Counted from the first letter of the stretch, positions 9,360 to 19,685 are shown. The stretch: DNA of 64,000 bases from Fen-330 sp050008465 (GCA_050008465.1 JBEKMO010000014.1:1-64000); one strand, 5' to 3'. Made by a program: numbers and translations. Notes: generated by a model not told the origin, from the letters alone.

Positions 9360-10652
9360 TCAATTCTCTGTGGAGTCGGGCGCCGGCTCGACCTTGAGCA
9401 TCAGCCCCCGAACCTCCGTGACCCGCACCCGCGCGCCCGCCTCCACCGGAGTGGAGGAGACCGCGCTCCAGAATTCCCCGTGAATGAACACTTTCCCCGC
9501 CGGGGCCAGCGGGGTGTGAGCGATACCGATTTCGTCGACCATCCCGGCCGAGCCGGTGATGACCTTGTTGGCCCGGGCGCGAACCACCAGGGTGACCAGG
9601 AACGTGGTGATGATGGCGAACGGGAGAGTGATGCCGATGGCCGTCGAGAGGTGGATGCGCAACTCGGGCAGCGGGCTCTCAATCAGCAGCAGCGCGCCCA
9701 GGATCATCGACACCGCCCCGCCGACCGCCAGAACGCCGTGGGTGGCGAACTTGGCTTCCAGGATGAACAGCGCAGCGGCCAGCAGCAGCAGGGCGGCTCC
9801 GACCCAGTTGATCGGCAGCACGGAAAGCGCGGACAAACCCATCAGCACCATGATCGCTCCGATGACGCCGGGCGCGACGAGTCCCGGCGAGTGGAACTCG
9901 ATGTAGATTCCGAGCGCCCCGATCACCAGCAGGATCAGCGCGAGGTTGGGGTCGGCGATGGCGCTGATGATGCGCTCGCGGGTGGTCTTCCCGTATTCCA
10001 CCACCTGCGGGGCTTCGAGGCGGAGGGTCTGCTTGCGGCCGTCGAAGCGGGTGATCTCGCGGCCGTTCAGCTTGCGGAAGAGTTCCCACTGATCGGCCGC
10101 GACCAGATCGACGAGTTTGCCGTCGAGGGCCTCTTTCTCGGTGAAGGAGCGGGCGTCGATGACCGCTTTCTCGGCCAGCTCGCTGTTGCGCCCGCGCTTG
10201 GTGGCGACACCGCGGATCATGGCGGCCACGTCGTTCAGAGCCTTGCGCATCATGACCTGGTCGGCCTGGCCGCCGAACAGAGACACGGGAGTGGCCGCGC
10301 CGGTGTGAGTGCCGGGCGCCATGGCGGCCACGTCGCCGGCCTCGAGGAGGAAGAAGCCCGCGGAGGCCGCGCGCCCGCCGCTAGGCTCGACGAACATCAC
10401 CACCGGGACGGGCGAGGCGAAGACCTTCTCGATGATTTCGCGCGTGGCGTCGAGCAGTCCGCCGGGGGTGTTGAGCCGGATCAGGGCTATCTCGGCGCCT
10501 TCCTGCCTGGCCTGATCGAGGGCGCGGGAGACTATCTCTACGGTGATGGGGTGAACCATCCCGTCAACATTGACCGCCACGATTTTGGGGGCCGGGAAGG
10601 CTATACCGGCGGCGGCCAGCGCCAGAGTGGCGAGCGGGGCTTTTCGTCTCAA
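9360..10652 (-). CDS. NfeD-family ClpP-like membrane serine protease
   Basis: Full-length NfeD1b-type protein (430 aa). It has a signal peptide, then a ClpP-like serine protease domain (about 25-230) with the nucleophile in SGGRAASAGFF and an oxyanion-type LNTPGG segment. Four or five membrane helices follow (about 235-350), then a C-terminal OB-fold NfeD domain. Archaeal relatives cleave the C-terminal region of the neighbouring stomatin, which matches the downstream slipin gene. The start is a TTG at 10652, chosen because the signal peptide (RRKAPLATLALAAAG) begins directly there. No clear ribosome binding site is visible. Confidence 0.9.
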   Translation of the reverse strand: MRRKAPLATLALAAAGIAFPAPKIVAVNVDGMVHPITVEIVSRALDQARQEGAEIALIRLNTPGGLLDATREIIEKVFASPVPVVMFVEPSGGRAASAGFFLLEAGDVAAMAPGTHTGAATPVSLFGGQADQVMMRKALNDVAAMIRGVATKRGRNSELAEKAVIDARSFTEKEALDGKLVDLVAADQWELFRKLNGREITRFDGRKQTLRLEAPQVVEYGKTTRERIISAIADPNLALILLVIGALGIYIEFHSPGLVAPGVIGAIMVLMGLSALSVLPINWVGAALLLLAAALFILEAKFATHGVLAVGGAVSMILGALLLIESPLPELRIHLSTAIGITLPFAIITTFLVTLVVRARANKVITGSAGMVDEIGIAHTPLAPAGKVFIHGEFWSAVSSTPVEAGARVRVTEVRGLMLKVEPAPDSTEN

Positions 10653-10674
10653 AGCACTAACAATATAGCACCAG

Positions 10675-10716
10675 TTCGGCCTGGAGGCCGAACGCGGGCG
10701 TGGACGCCCGCCCTAC
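10675..10716. repeat. Double-hairpin palindromic repeat, copy 1
   Basis: Two adjacent perfect hairpins: TTCGGCCT/AGGCCGAA (10675-10692) and GCGGGCG/CGCCCGC with a TGGA loop (10694-10711), ending in CCTAC. The last 34 bases (10683-10716) recur identically at 22266-22299. The element lies in the divergent gap between nfeD and a glycosyltransferase. Confidence 0.75.
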
Positions 10717-10753
10717 GCAGTCGCGCTGAATACTGGTACGCTGGACAATTCCC

Positions 10754-11881
10754 ATGAGCCGGCGACTGCTTTTTCTCTCGGAGCGGTATCCGCCCGATTG
10801 GGGCGGGGTGGCGGCTAGTGCGAGCCGGATCACGCGGGCGCTGGCGGCGATGGGTAACGAGGTGGATGTCGTTACCTGGACGCGGATGCTGGAGCCGGGC
10901 CGGGTGGTGCGGGAGGAGGGCGCTCCCGCGGTGTACCGGATGGGACGCTTCCGCGCGTGGGACATGACCATGCCGCACACCCAGATCCTGCTGGACTGGC
11001 TGGCGGGCCGGGAGCCTTACGACGCGGTCTGGGGCCACTACCTGTTTCCGGGCGGATTCCTGGCGGTGTGGTTCGCGCGGTTGAACGGGATTCCCAGCGT
11101 AGTGAGCGTTCGCGGAAACGACATCGATCGGGACATGTTTCCGCCCGGCGATTTCGCGCGGCTTCGGTGGACTCTCGGAGAGGCCCGTCTGGTGGCAGCG
11201 GTGACGCAGGACCTGGCGCGGAAGGCGGGAGCGCTCGCGGGCAGAGACGACGTGGCGTGCCTGCGCAACGCGGTGGATACGGAAGTGTTCGCGCCGGGGC
11301 CGTGCGCCGATCGGACGAAGCTGGGGATTCGTCCGGACGAGGCGGTGCTGGGATTCGCGGGTGAACTGCGCGAGAAGAAGGGGCAGCGGCACCTGCTTCA
11401 GGCGCTCGGCGACGTGCAGAGAGTTCGCCCGGCGTGCCTGTTGATCATCGGGGAGGTGCGTCCCTCGGAAGCGCCGCAGGGCATTTCGGAAGAGCAGCGC
11501 ATCGTGATTACGGGGCACCTGGCCGAGGCGGCCGAGGTGAACGCGCACCTGCAACTCTGCGACGTCTACCTGCAACCGTCGCTGTGGGACGGCATGCCGA
11601 ACGCGCTGCTGGAAGCCATGGCGGCGGGGTGCGGTTGTATCGGGAGCGATGCGGGCGGCATTCCGGAGATCATCGAGCCCGGGGTCAACGGCATGGTGCT
11701 GCCGCGGTGGCAACTGCACCGGCTCGGGGAGGCGGTCCTGGAATGGCTGGATGCCGCGCCCGAGCACCGGGAACGGATCCGGCAGGCCGCGCGAGCGCAT
11801 ATGCTGGCGGAATTCAGCCTGGAAGGCGAGCGCCGCCAGCTTCAGGCGTTGCTGGAGCGGCTGATCCCGAGTTGGGCGTAG
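10754..11881 (+). CDS. GT4-family glycosyltransferase
   Basis: Retaining GT-B glycosyltransferase of family GT4 (375 aa). The N-terminal domain opens with LFLSERYPPDWGGVA, the glycine-rich acceptor-side loop typical of the family. The C-terminal nucleotide-sugar domain has LGFAGELREKKG and the EX7E-like region EAMAAGCGCIGSDAGGIPEII. It presumably transfers a hexose in exopolysaccharide, lipopolysaccharide or glycolipid assembly; donor and acceptor cannot be read. Its 3' end overlaps that of a second GT4 gene on the opposite strand by 40 bp, so the two are convergent. Confidence 0.9.
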   Translation: MSRRLLFLSERYPPDWGGVAASASRITRALAAMGNEVDVVTWTRMLEPGRVVREEGAPAVYRMGRFRAWDMTMPHTQILLDWLAGREPYDAVWGHYLFPGGFLAVWFARLNGIPSVVSVRGNDIDRDMFPPGDFARLRWTLGEARLVAAVTQDLARKAGALAGRDDVACLRNAVDTEVFAPGPCADRTKLGIRPDEAVLGFAGELREKKGQRHLLQALGDVQRVRPACLLIIGEVRPSEAPQGISEEQRIVITGHLAEAAEVNAHLQLCDVYLQPSLWDGMPNALLEAMAAGCGCIGSDAGGIPEIIEPGVNGMVLPRWQLHRLGEAVLEWLDAAPEHRERIRQAARAHMLAEFSLEGERRQLQALLERLIPSWA

Positions 11882-13035
11882 GCGGCGACCAGCGCGGCGC
11901 CGGCCCGCTCCCAGGTGTGCGTGGCTTCGACGTGCGCGCGGGCCTGAAGCGCCACGCGCGAGGCAAGCTGGGGGCCGGAGCGCAGGCGCAGGACCGCTTG
12001 GGCCAACTGGTCCACCGATCCTGGCTTCACCAGCAGGAAGTGCTCGCCGTCGCGGCCGAGCTCGCGAACCACAGGGAGGTCGCTCGAAATCACGGGCGTT
12101 CCGGCGGCCATGCTCTCGAGGATCTTCAGCGGGCAGCAGCCTTGGACCACGTTGCGGTCGTTGATGCCCAGCGGGGCCAGTACGGCGTCCGATTGATGGA
12201 GATGCTGGAGAAGCTCGGGCTGGCTCACGGGCGGGAGCACCTGGAGCCGGCCGCCGACGCCGAGCTTGGCCGCCAGATCGAGCAGCGCGCCGATCCTGCG
12301 CCGGCTGCCCGCTCCGATAATGGCGAGAACGGCGGGGGCCTGCTGGCAGACCTGGGTGAGCGCGCGGATGGTGAGGTCCACTCCTTGCCAGGGCGCCAGC
12401 GTGCCGAAGTATAGCAGACGGAAGCAGTCGTTCCGGCGCGGGGGCGGGTGAAAGCAGAAGACGCGCAAGTCGACGCCGTTGGGGATGACGGCGATCTTCT
12501 CAGGCGGAACACCGCGCTGGGAAGCCAGGTAGTGCGCGGTGACACTGCTGGGGGTCACGATGAGGCTAGCGGCGTTCAGGCAGGCCTGCTCCTGGGAGAG
12601 CAGCTTGACGTTGAGCTCGCGATCGTCGGCGGCGCGCGGGTAGTGATACTTCAACTCGATGGAGGGCAGCCCGTTGACCTCGAAGACCAACCGCGGCGCG
12701 GGAGCGAGGCGGAGGAGCGGCAGCCCCTCGAAGATGGAGCGGAACTGAATCGCCTGGAAGCGGCGAGGATGGAGCCAGCGCTCGAGAGCCCGGCGAAAGC
12801 AGAGCACCCGGTCGATGAGGCTGGGGCCGGTGGCGGGCAGCGCGGTGTGGAGAACACCGGGCCAGCGCTCGACCGGCGGAATCGCTTCGCGGCCCGGAGC
12901 GGCGGTTACCAGGTCGAGGCCGCCAAATGCCTCGGCGAGGAAGCGGGCGAAGGCCTCGATATGGGTGGCGGCGCCCTTGGGAGCGGGCACGACGTCGAAG
13001 GAGAGGTAGGCGGTCCGAAAATCCGCTTGCGTCAT
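11842..13035 (-). CDS. GT4-family glycosyltransferase
   Basis: Second GT4 enzyme (397 aa), also GT-B fold. It has the N-terminal loop VPAPKGAATHIEA, a central NGVDLRVF segment common to the family, and the donor-site region KILESMAAGTPVISSDLP. There is no membrane segment, so it probably acts at the cytosolic face of the inner membrane. It is convergent with the preceding glycosyltransferase and divergent from the three-gene unit beginning at 13068, with only 32 bp between the start codons; the promoters must overlap the starts of one or both genes. Confidence 0.9.
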   Translation of the reverse strand: MTQADFRTAYLSFDVVPAPKGAATHIEAFARFLAEAFGGLDLVTAAPGREAIPPVERWPGVLHTALPATGPSLIDRVLCFRRALERWLHPRRFQAIQFRSIFEGLPLLRLAPAPRLVFEVNGLPSIELKYHYPRAADDRELNVKLLSQEQACLNAASLIVTPSSVTAHYLASQRGVPPEKIAVIPNGVDLRVFCFHPPPRRNDCFRLLYFGTLAPWQGVDLTIRALTQVCQQAPAVLAIIGAGSRRRIGALLDLAAKLGVGGRLQVLPPVSQPELLQHLHQSDAVLAPLGINDRNVVQGCCPLKILESMAAGTPVISSDLPVVRELGRDGEHFLLVKPGSVDQLAQAVLRLRSGPQLASRVALQARAHVEATHTWERAGAALVAAYAQLGISRSSNA

Positions 13036-13067
13036 GGGTGCCGTTAGCTTAAGATAGCCGGGAACAG

Positions 13068-13919
13068 GTGGCTATGGCTATTGACGCGGAGAAGTTGCGG
13101 ACTGGCGGTGTCTATGAAGCCCAGGCGCCGCTCGAGTCGGTGCTGGCCGATGCCGGAGACATCGACAAGGCGGAACAGCAGTTCGCTCGGGTTCGCAAGA
13201 GGAAGCTCCGGCAGGGATTCCTGAGCCTGGGCGTGGGTGTGCTCGGGGTAGTGCTGGCGGTGTTCGCCGAGCCCCTCAGCCTCGTGGGCGTGCTCCTGCT
13301 GATCGCGGGAATCGTCTTGGCAGTACTTCTGTGGGTTTCCGCGTACCGATACGGGCGGAACCTCAAGACCTACCGATGGCGCTTTGAGCTGCTGGGGCGA
13401 CTGGGCGCGAGCCTGCAACAAGACAGCGACCCGAAGGTTCCGGTCACGGTTTCGTTGGGGCTGAAGGACCGGGGACGGTTCCTCAAGGAAGAGGTCTGGC
13501 CGGAACGAAAACGCGGCAAGCAGCGATATTCCGAGGATGACTGGCTGTCCATCGAGGGCCGGTTCCTGGACGGCACGCAGTTTACGGAAACCATCCAGGA
13601 GCTGATTCGAAAGCGGACGTACGTGAATCCGCGGGGCAAGAGCAAGGTGAAATACCGGTCACGGCATTTCATCAGCGTGCGGCTGTCCTGTCCCAAAGAC
13701 CTGTACGGAGAACTGCGGCCCTTGGAAGAGGGACTGAAGAAGACCCTGCGTCTGCCGGCCTCGGCGACGGTTCGCGGGCTGAAGGTGGGAGGGAAGGCGG
13801 TCTTTCTGAAAGTCCGGGTGGACCAGGCTGCCGACCTTCCCCAGGCGAATGCGATGATGTACCTTGGCCTCTACCGGGCGCTGAATCTCGCGCGCCAACT
13901 GCAAGGGCGGCAAAAATGA
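13068..13919 (+). CDS. Unknown membrane protein with two helices
   Basis: No family recognised. The 283-aa protein has a polar N-terminus with a short acidic/basic stretch, two closely spaced membrane helices (about 46-63 and 68-88), and a long soluble Arg/Lys-rich C-terminal region (about 95-283). A likely start is the GTG at 13068 or the ATG two codons later. It overlaps the next gene by 4 nt (ATGA), indicating translational coupling. The C-terminal domain has a mixed alpha/beta character and contains the pattern LSIEGRFLDGTQF. Context with glycosyltransferases hints at a role in envelope polysaccharide or glycolipid metabolism, but nothing in the protein proves it. Confidence 0.75.
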   Translation: MAMAIDAEKLRTGGVYEAQAPLESVLADAGDIDKAEQQFARVRKRKLRQGFLSLGVGVLGVVLAVFAEPLSLVGVLLLIAGIVLAVLLWVSAYRYGRNLKTYRWRFELLGRLGASLQQDSDPKVPVTVSLGLKDRGRFLKEEVWPERKRGKQRYSEDDWLSIEGRFLDGTQFTETIQELIRKRTYVNPRGKSKVKYRSRHFISVRLSCPKDLYGELRPLEEGLKKTLRLPASATVRGLKVGGKAVFLKVRVDQAADLPQANAMMYLGLYRALNLARQLQGRQK

Positions 13920-14203
13920 CCCCATCGGATTGGACGTGCCCGCGGCGAATCGGCTTCCTGTTCCCGCATCCCTGCGGGAGGACGTCTCCCATCGGCTGCC
14001 CGGAGTGCCAGAACGGGCAGATCGAGGATCCCTACGCGCAGAGGACGGACCGGGAGGGCTACGACAACTACGGCGATTACGATTCCGCTGACTGGCCCGG
14101 CGCTGCCGGCGCTGCCGGCGCGCCGCTGGATTTCACCGAGGCCGATGGGGAGAACCTGGTGAAGCCGGAAGAAGAGTTCGAGGGCGATTTGACGGCGAGC
14201 TGA
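13916..14203 (+). CDS. Small Cys-containing protein, possible Zn ribbon
   Basis: A 95-aa protein with four cysteines in its first 30 residues (C8, C20, C28, C31, the last two as GCPEC), preceded by WTCPRR and a PHPCGRTSP segment. This spacing could hold a zinc ion. A Tyr/Asp-rich stretch (about 48-58) and an acidic C-terminal tail follow. There is no signal peptide or membrane helix. It is translationally coupled to the upstream membrane protein (ATGA overlap) and ends 2 nt before the next gene's GTG. Function unknown. Confidence 0.75.
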   Translation: MTPSDWTCPRRIGFLFPHPCGRTSPIGCPECQNGQIEDPYAQRTDREGYDNYGDYDSADWPGAAGAAGAPLDFTEADGENLVKPEEEFEGDLTAS

Positions 14204-14205
14204 CC

Positions 14206-15195
14206 GTGGGCAGCCGCTCCTCGGGTCTCTGGCTCATTTATGCGCTGGGCGGCGGCTGGGGACACCTGACGCGGGCCGCGGCGCTGGCCCGGGTTGCCCG
14301 CGGGCCGGTTCGCATCCTTACCAACAGCCCTTATGCGGGGGAGGTGCGCGCCCGGTTGCCGGATCTGGATATCGTGGCGGTGAACCCCGAGCTGCCCGTG
14401 GCACGCGCACGGGAAGAAGCCGTGCGGCAGGTGAGAGCTTCCAACGCGGCTTGCCTGATCGTGGACACGTTTCCTCGCGGTCTGGGCGGGGAACTGGCTT
14501 CGCTGTTGCCGGCTTTGGGGGCCGTGAGGGTGCTGATTCATCGCGACCTGAATCCCGAGTACGTGCGCGGGAAAGCGCTGGACGAGTTTGTGCGCTCCAG
14601 CTTCGACGTGGTGATCCGACCCGGCCCGGCTGAAGCCGCACCGTTGGCCGGGTTGCCGCGGGTGAGAACGACGGCGCCGTGGTTGATTCGCTCGGCCCAG
14701 GAACTGCCGTCGAGGGAAGCTGCGCGCCGCCTGCTGGGCGTGGAAGAACGGCAGTGCGTGCTGGTCTCGGCGGCGGGGAACCGCGATGAGCAGGAGTGGT
14801 ACGGGAGCATCGCGCGGGCGCTGATTGCGGGGCTCGAGGGCGTCGGGGTTCGTTGCGTTGCACCGGCTCGCCCGCCGGGCTGTCCAGGCGAGGCCTGGCT
14901 GTGCTGTTGGCCGGCGATGGACCTGCTGCCGGGTGTTGACGTGGTGGTTGGCGGCGCGGGCTACAACACGGTGAACGAGTGCGCGGCGTGCGGCGTGCCG
15001 CTGGTGGCGCGCGCCTGGCCGCGCAAGTACGATCGGCAGGCACTTAGAGCGGGACAAGCAGAAGCCTGCGTCACCAGCCCTGACGAGGCGGTGGTGGCGG
15101 TGAGAACGTGCCTGGGGAGGCCGGGCCGGTCCGAGACCCGCCGGGACTTCTCGAACGGCGTCCAGGAGGCGGTGGAGATTCTGGAGAGCGTTTAG
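14206..15195 (+). CDS. MurG-like glycosyltransferase (GT-B)
   Basis: A 329-aa GT-B enzyme related to the MurG/monogalactosyldiacylglycerol-synthase group. The N-terminal loop ALGGGWGHLTR is the glycine-rich motif of that group. The C-terminal donor site is VVVGGAGYNTVNECAACGVPLV. It presumably adds a UDP-sugar to a lipid or other membrane acceptor. It starts at GTG 14206, two nucleotides after the previous stop, as the third gene of a tight unit. It is distinct from true MurG in length and flanking context, since there is no division/cell-wall cluster here. Confidence 0.82.
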   Translation: MGSRSSGLWLIYALGGGWGHLTRAAALARVARGPVRILTNSPYAGEVRARLPDLDIVAVNPELPVARAREEAVRQVRASNAACLIVDTFPRGLGGELASLLPALGAVRVLIHRDLNPEYVRGKALDEFVRSSFDVVIRPGPAEAAPLAGLPRVRTTAPWLIRSAQELPSREAARRLLGVEERQCVLVSAAGNRDEQEWYGSIARALIAGLEGVGVRCVAPARPPGCPGEAWLCCWPAMDLLPGVDVVVGGAGYNTVNECAACGVPLVARAWPRKYDRQALRAGQAEACVTSPDEAVVAVRTCLGRPGRSETRRDFSNGVQEAVEILESV

Positions 15196-15218
15196 GCGGC
15201 ACTTTTACACAGCCTTAC

Positions 15219-15246
15219 GAACTTTTCCGCGCCAGCGGTGTTTCTA
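15219..15246 (+). promoter_or_regulatory. Possible ECF-type promoter
   Basis: GAACTT (15219-15224) is followed after 18 bp by TCTA (15243-15246), resembling the GAAC...TCT(G)A pattern of envelope-stress ECF sigma factors. It lies about 20 bp before the start codon of a Spy/CpxP-like gene, whose relatives are envelope-stress induced. This is a pattern match by eye; the spacing is slightly long. Confidence 0.3.
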
Positions 15247-15265
15247 CTAGTGGAAGGAGAGCGCA

Positions 15266-15718
15266 ATGAAACTTCGAAGACTGTGCGGGATTACGGTGCT
15301 GGGCGCCCTGGCTGGAGGCATGTTGCTGGCGCAGGGGCCGGGACCGAGAGGGCGAGGGATGGCCATGCGCGGCCATGCCTCCCAGGAGTTGTTGGCGGGC
15401 TACCTGGGTCTGACGGACGCGCAAAAGGCGCAGGCGAAGACCATTTTCGATAACGCCAAGACGGCAGCCCAGCCGATCCGCAGCCAGATGCAGCAGGCCC
15501 GGGCCACTCTGAGTGCCGCGATCAAGGCGGGACAGGCCGTGGATGCACCGGCGGCTGCCGTTGGGAACCTGTTCGGGCAGTTGACCGCTATTCAGGCCAA
15601 GGCGCGGGTGCAATTCCGGGGCATACTGACTCCGGAGCAGTTGGCGAAGCTGGACCAGTTTCAGGCCCGCGTGCGGAACCGGGCCGGCCAGAAGGCCGCA
15701 GCGGCGGACACGCCGTAG
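15266..15718 (+). CDS. Spy/CpxP-like periplasmic protein
   Basis: A 150-aa exported helical protein with a signal peptide (about 1-25, ending LLAQG). It carries two LTxxQ-type motifs, LTDAQKAQAK (near 51) and LTPEQLAKLD (near 126), the signature of Spy/CpxP periplasmic chaperones, which shield unfolded proteins and respond to envelope stress. The Ala/Gln-rich middle is helical. The ribosome binding site GGAGAG lies 6 nt before the ATG. It is a single-gene unit, convergent with the permease pair on the right. A metal-sensing role is possible because the family overlaps with CnrX-like proteins, but the His/Met-rich sites are weak here. Confidence 0.8.
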   Translation: MKLRRLCGITVLGALAGGMLLAQGPGPRGRGMAMRGHASQELLAGYLGLTDAQKAQAKTIFDNAKTAAQPIRSQMQQARATLSAAIKAGQAVDAPAAAVGNLFGQLTAIQAKARVQFRGILTPEQLAKLDQFQARVRNRAGQKAAAADTP

Positions 15719-15792
15719 AAAGGCCGGGGTGGCGCGACCGGGGACAGCCTGAGCCGTCCCCACAGCGGACGGCCGAGGCAGTCCCTCGGTTG

Positions 15793-17046
15793 CTATTCGT
15801 AGCGGAGGGCTTCGACGGGGTCGAGGCGGGCGGCCTTGACGGCCGGCCAGGTGCCGAAGAAGAGCCCGATGGCCACCGAGACTCCGAGACCGGTGAGAAC
15901 GGCCCAGAGCGGAACTTCGGAGGGCAGGGAAGGCACCAGGGCTCCCACCAGCATGGTCATCAGAACGGCGAACACGATCCCCAGAAATCCGCCCGCTCCG
16001 GTGAGGGCCATGGCTTCCATCAGGAACTGGGTCACGATGTCGATGCGCCGCGCGCCGATGGCCTTCCGGACGCCGATCTCGCGGGTGCGCTCGGTGACGC
16101 TCACCAACATGATGTTCATGACGCCGATGCCGCCCACCAGCAGGCCGAGCCCGGAAATGGCGATGGATACCATCACAATCAGGCCGGTGACGCTGTCGAA
16201 CTGCTTGATGATCTGGTCGGGGGTCGAGAGGCTGAAATCATCGGGATCGCCGGCCGGAGTGTGACGTACCTTGCGCAGGATTCCTTCGATCTCCTCGTAG
16301 GCCTGCTGGCGGAGGCCGGGCCGGGCCTTGGCGGAGATCATGTAGCGGTCCAGTTGCGGGTAGCGCAACTGGGCGGTGCGCAAGGGCAGGGTGATCTGGC
16401 TGTCGACGCCGTTCTCGCCGAAGAACCCGCCCTTGGCCTTGGCGAAGACTCCCAGGACGGTATACTCGGCTCCGTCCACCTGGACGGTGCGACCTACGGC
16501 GCGCCCGTCCGGGAATAGCGCCTCGGCGATTTTGAAACCCAGCAGGGCCACACGCGCGGCGCGGCGTTCCTCCTCGTGGGTGAAGAGGCGGCCGGCGGCC
16601 ATATCGCGCGGGATCATGGCGAAAGCGTTGGGGTGGTCGCCCACCACGATGATCTGGTCCGAATCCGCCCCGGGCACTTTGGCCACCAGCGGCTTGCCAC
16701 CCATCACGGAGGGCACAAATAACGCCACCGTGGTCTGCTCGACCGAGGGGCAGAGCCGGCTGATGATGTCGGCATACTCGACGCGAATCGCTTTGCGGCG
16801 TTGCTCCTTCGGGGGAACGTAGGGGTTGTTGGGGTCGCCGGTGGTCTTCGACAGGAAGATGTTGTCAGGCCCGAGTTCCTGGAAGAACACCACGATGCCC
16901 TGGCGAAGGCCGGTCAGCAGGGAACTCACGGTGACCACCGTGGTGATGCCGATGACGATTCCCAGCACAGTGAGGAGCGAACGGAAACGGTGCGACCAGA
17001 CCGCGGAGAGCGCCATGCCGACGTTTTCACCCCAGGTGATCTTCAT
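15793..17046 (-). CDS. MacB/FtsX-like ABC transporter permease
   Basis: Permease with the MacB topology: an N-terminal membrane helix, a large periplasmic domain (about 50-270) and three C-terminal helices. The FtsX signature SVTERTREIGVRKAIGARR precedes the second helix. The ATG at 17046, four bases after the upstream gene's stop, is preferred over an earlier ATG inside that gene because the sequence MKITWGENVGMAL matches the family N-terminus. MacB-type permeases work in efflux or mechanotransmission with an ATPase, usually LolD/MacB-like. No ATPase gene is next to this pair. Confidence 0.9.
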   Translation of the reverse strand: MKITWGENVGMALSAVWSHRFRSLLTVLGIVIGITTVVTVSSLLTGLRQGIVVFFQELGPDNIFLSKTTGDPNNPYVPPKEQRRKAIRVEYADIISRLCPSVEQTTVALFVPSVMGGKPLVAKVPGADSDQIIVVGDHPNAFAMIPRDMAAGRLFTHEEERRAARVALLGFKIAEALFPDGRAVGRTVQVDGAEYTVLGVFAKAKGGFFGENGVDSQITLPLRTAQLRYPQLDRYMISAKARPGLRQQAYEEIEGILRKVRHTPAGDPDDFSLSTPDQIIKQFDSVTGLIVMVSIAISGLGLLVGGIGVMNIMLVSVTERTREIGVRKAIGARRIDIVTQFLMEAMALTGAGGFLGIVFAVLMTMLVGALVPSLPSEVPLWAVLTGLGVSVAIGLFFGTWPAVKAARLDPVEALRYE

Positions 17047-17050
17047 GAGG

Positions 17051-18316
<1,266 letters not shown>

Positions 18317-18425
18317 GGCCTATATTGATCGTAGAATGAACTGGCGCGCCGCACAATGGGACAAGGCTGGAGCCCGAAGGGGAACGGCCGGGGAAGCACA
18401 CCCAGCGGTGATAGCATGGGTGGCA

Positions 18426-19685
18426 ATGACCGCGAGAAGGCAATGGGTGCTGCTGGCGTTGCTGGTGGTCTCGATCGGGATCAACTACATCGATCGCAGC
18501 AACCTCTCGGTGGCGGCCACGGACCTCAGCCGCGAGCTATCGCTAGGCCCCGGCGATCTGGGCCGCTTGCTGAGCGCGTTCTTCTGGAGTTACGCCGTGT
18601 TTCTGTTGGGGGCCGCGTGGCTGGTGGGACGTTGTAATGTGTACCTGGTTTACGGTCTGGCGTTCGTTGTGTGGTCGGCGGCCACGGCGCTGATGGGGTT
18701 TGCGCACAGCCTGAGCGGGCTGTTTGCGCTGCGGCTGGTGCTGGGCATGGGCGAGTCGATGGCCTATCCGGCGTATTCGAGGATGATCGCCTGCGACTTT
18801 CCCGCGCGCCACCGCGGCCTGGCCAACTCGGCGATCGACGCGGGCGCGAAGGCGGGGCCGGCGCTGGGGACGCTGGTTGGCGGGCTGATCGTGGCGCGAC
18901 TGGGCTGGCGATACCTGTTCTACTTCCTGGGGTTCGGCGCCATGCTCTGGCTGGCGCCCTGGTTTGCGATGATTCCGCGGGGGCAGCGCGCGACGGAGGC
19001 GGCGACGCTCGAGCCCGCCGGACCTTCATTCTGGGAGATTGCGAAGAAGCGGGATTTCTGGGGAACCGTGGTGGCGTTGTTCTGCGGAAACTACGCCTGG
19101 TATTTCATCCTGACGTGGCTGCCTGCCTACCTGGAGACGGAGCGCCACTTCTCGAAGACGATGATGGCGGTCTACGGTTCCATCCCGTACTGGGGAATCG
19201 CGATCGCCTCGATTACGAGCGGCTGGTTCTCGGACCGGCTGATCGAGCGCGGCGGTTCGGCGGTGCGCGTGCGGAAGACGCTGGCCGCGAGCGGCCTGCT
19301 GCTGGCAACCCTGGTGTTGCCGGCGAATCTGCTGACGAACCAGGTGGCGGCGATGGCGCTGATGACGGCCGGGTGCCTGGCCTATGGGCTGTTCTCGTCG
19401 AACTGCTGGGCCATCACGCAAACGCTGGGGGGCCCGTCGGCGGCGGGCAAGTGGACCGGGATGCAAAACTGCCTGGGCAACCTCGCGGGCATCGCAGCGC
19501 CATGGCTCACCGGACTGATCGTCGAGAAGACGGGCCAGTTCTTCCTGGCGTTCGTGGCCGTGTGCGTGTGCCTGGTGATCGGCGCGTGCTCGTACCTGTT
19601 CGTGGTGGGAAACGCGGCGCCGATCGAATGGGGGGCGGAAGCCAGACGAAATAGAGGTCTGCTATACTCGGGAGGCAATCACTGA
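18426..19685 (+). CDS. MFS transporter, anion:cation symporter type
   Basis: Twelve-helix major facilitator protein (419 aa) resembling the ACS family (hexuronate/galactonate/phthalate-type carriers). The first helix carries the INYIDRSNLSVAA motif, with Asp-Arg in the position typical of that family. The loop after helix 2 has VGRCNVYLVYG, and a conserved ARHRGLANS segment follows helix 4. The ATG at 18426 is chosen because the sequence upstream is charged and non-family. The substrate is probably an organic anion; this is inferred from family only. Confidence 0.85.
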   Translation: MTARRQWVLLALLVVSIGINYIDRSNLSVAATDLSRELSLGPGDLGRLLSAFFWSYAVFLLGAAWLVGRCNVYLVYGLAFVVWSAATALMGFAHSLSGLFALRLVLGMGESMAYPAYSRMIACDFPARHRGLANSAIDAGAKAGPALGTLVGGLIVARLGWRYLFYFLGFGAMLWLAPWFAMIPRGQRATEAATLEPAGPSFWEIAKKRDFWGTVVALFCGNYAWYFILTWLPAYLETERHFSKTMMAVYGSIPYWGIAIASITSGWFSDRLIERGGSAVRVRKTLAASGLLLATLVLPANLLTNQVAAMALMTAGCLAYGLFSSNCWAITQTLGGPSAAGKWTGMQNCLGNLAGIAAPWLTGLIVEKTGQFFLAFVAVCVCLVIGACSYLFVVGNAAPIEWGAEARRNRGLLYSGGNH

